A stretch of 64,000 nucleotides of DNA from CAVSKL01 sp963728475 [NCBI: Candidatus Eiseniibacteriota bacterium] (lineage in GTDB: Bacteria; Eisenbacteria; RBG-16-71-46; JABDJR01). Shown one piece after another: positions 63,595 to 64,000 of the stretch (positions are counted from its first letter, which is position 1; every line of letters begins with the position of its first letter). Where the stretch lies: NCBI GenBank assembly GCA_963728475.1, contig CAVSKL010000001.1, positions 1,736,001 through 1,800,000 of the forward strand, read 5' to 3'. A program made the translations under genes and the position numbers. The notes under the pieces were generated by a model. It ran no database searches. It saw only the letters and a list, made by a program, of their open reading frames with translations, and was not told where the DNA came from.

Positions 63595-64000
63595 GTGAGC
63601 GGCTCCGCCTACCATGAGCCGGTGCTCGTGGAGGAGGCGCTCGCCACCTGGTACACGGATGCTTACGGGCGGTATCTCGATGGGACGATCGGCGGCGGGG
63701 GGCACGCCGAAACCCTGCTCTCCCGCCATCCCGACGCCGAGTTGATCGGCTTCGACCGCGATCCCGCCGCCCTGGAGGAATCAGCACGTCGCCTGGCGCC
63801 CTTCGGGGACCGGGTGCGGCTGGATAGGACGGATTTCGCGGACATGGAGGATGCCCTGGCCCGCCTCGGCCGGCCGCGCATCGCCGGCATCCTTCTCGAT
63901 CTGGGAGTTTCGAGCCGACAACTCGACGACCCTCTCCGCGGCTTCTCCTATCAGGCCGAGGGCCCGCTCCGCATGGTGCTGGATCGGGATGAGGAACGCG
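63595..64000 (+). CDS. rsmH: 16S rRNA (cytosine1402-N4)-methyltransferase RsmH (3'-truncated by window)
   Basis: The frame opens with GTG and reads SGSAYHEPVLVEEALATWYTDA, the classic MraW/RsmH start, then YLDGTIGGGGHAETLLSRHP (SAM-binding glycine loop), LIGFDRDPAALEESARRLA, and AGILLDLGVSSRQLDDPLRGFSY. It methylates C1402 of 16S rRNA in the ribosomal P site. The window ends about 135 codons into a gene of about 300. The usual GPLDMRMD sequence reads EGPLRMVLDRDEE here, a small deviation. The start GTG has a G-rich ribosome site overlapping the end of the STAS gene region. Confidence 0.92.
   Translation, partial: MSGSAYHEPVLVEEALATWYTDAYGRYLDGTIGGGGHAETLLSRHPDAELIGFDRDPAALEESARRLAPFGDRVRLDRTDFADMEDALARLGRPRIAGILLDLGVSSRQLDDPLRGFSYQAEGPLRMVLDRDEER

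Noticed and set aside
1-64000. tRNA and rRNA genes, insertion sequences
   Set aside because: No cloverleaf, rRNA or transposase sequence was recognised; a tRNAscan or ISfinder run would settle it.

Overview
This is about 64 kb of very GC-rich (roughly 70%) bacterial chromosome. A Gram-negative-type envelope is indicated by a TonB-dependent receptor, many lipoproteins and secreted proteins with C-terminal Ig-like tails. The sigma-54 activator, two multi-PAS/Cache hybrid kinases, a Tricorn protease, an M14 peptidase and a FlgD-like C-terminal domain together resemble uncultured FCB-group lineages (Eisenbacteria, Krumholzibacteria, Latescibacteria, Gemmatimonadota). That placement is inference. 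Five single-base frameshifts in two otherwise conserved genes suggest a draft or metagenome-derived assembly.

Layout. 1-5.7 kb: 3' part of endonuclease III with a histone-H1-like tail, then a minus-strand group (formiminotransferase-cyclodeaminase, a diacylglycerol-kinase-type lipid kinase, a beta-helix lipoprotein, a small secreted protein). 6-9.6 kb: a hybrid histidine kinase with four PAS domains. 9.7-13.4 kb: a minus-strand vitamin B12 uptake locus: promoter, cobalamin riboswitch, intrinsic terminator, btuB-like receptor (one frameshift) and a beta-propeller lipoprotein that could be a BtuG-like B12 binder. 13.9-26.9 kb: a complete type I-G (formerly I-U, Geobacter GSU-type) CRISPR-Cas system in the order csb1, csb2, cas3, a small Cas8-like gene, a cas4-cas1 fusion and cas2, then a leader and an array of 57 clear repeats plus one degenerate terminal repeat. 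26.9-28.5 kb: pncB overlapped by a pncA (nicotinamidase) remnant. 28.8-35.9 kb: a second hybrid kinase, then a minus-strand locus with a TPR-like/AAA+/Fis sigma-54 activator, two small secreted proteins sharing a G-x-P-D-x-W motif, and an orphan intrinsic terminator behind a structured RNA candidate.

35.9-42.3 kb: Ig-repeat lipoprotein, ECF-type sigma factor, molybdopterin oxidoreductase and a Tyr-rich lipoprotein. 42.4-45.5 kb: a likely peroxide-response operon: a Fur/PerR-type regulator with an apparently leaderless promoter, rubrerythrin, a CCG-domain Fe-S protein carrying four +1 G frameshifts, and a DUF3501 protein. 45.5-62.2 kb: aldo/keto reductase, several secreted or lipoproteins, YjbQ, YigZ, a protein with an FlgD-like C-terminus, Tricorn protease, small membrane protein, M14 carboxypeptidase and a GT-C type glycosyltransferase. 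62.2-64 kb: start of the dcw cell-division cluster, with mraZ and rsmH separated by an unusual STAS-domain gene.

The strongest leads for new biology are the secreted G-x-P-D-x-W proteins coupled to a TPR-sigma-54 activator with the adjacent orphan structured RNA, the two abnormally short leader-proximal CRISPR spacers, and the B12-riboswitch locus with its beta-propeller lipoprotein.
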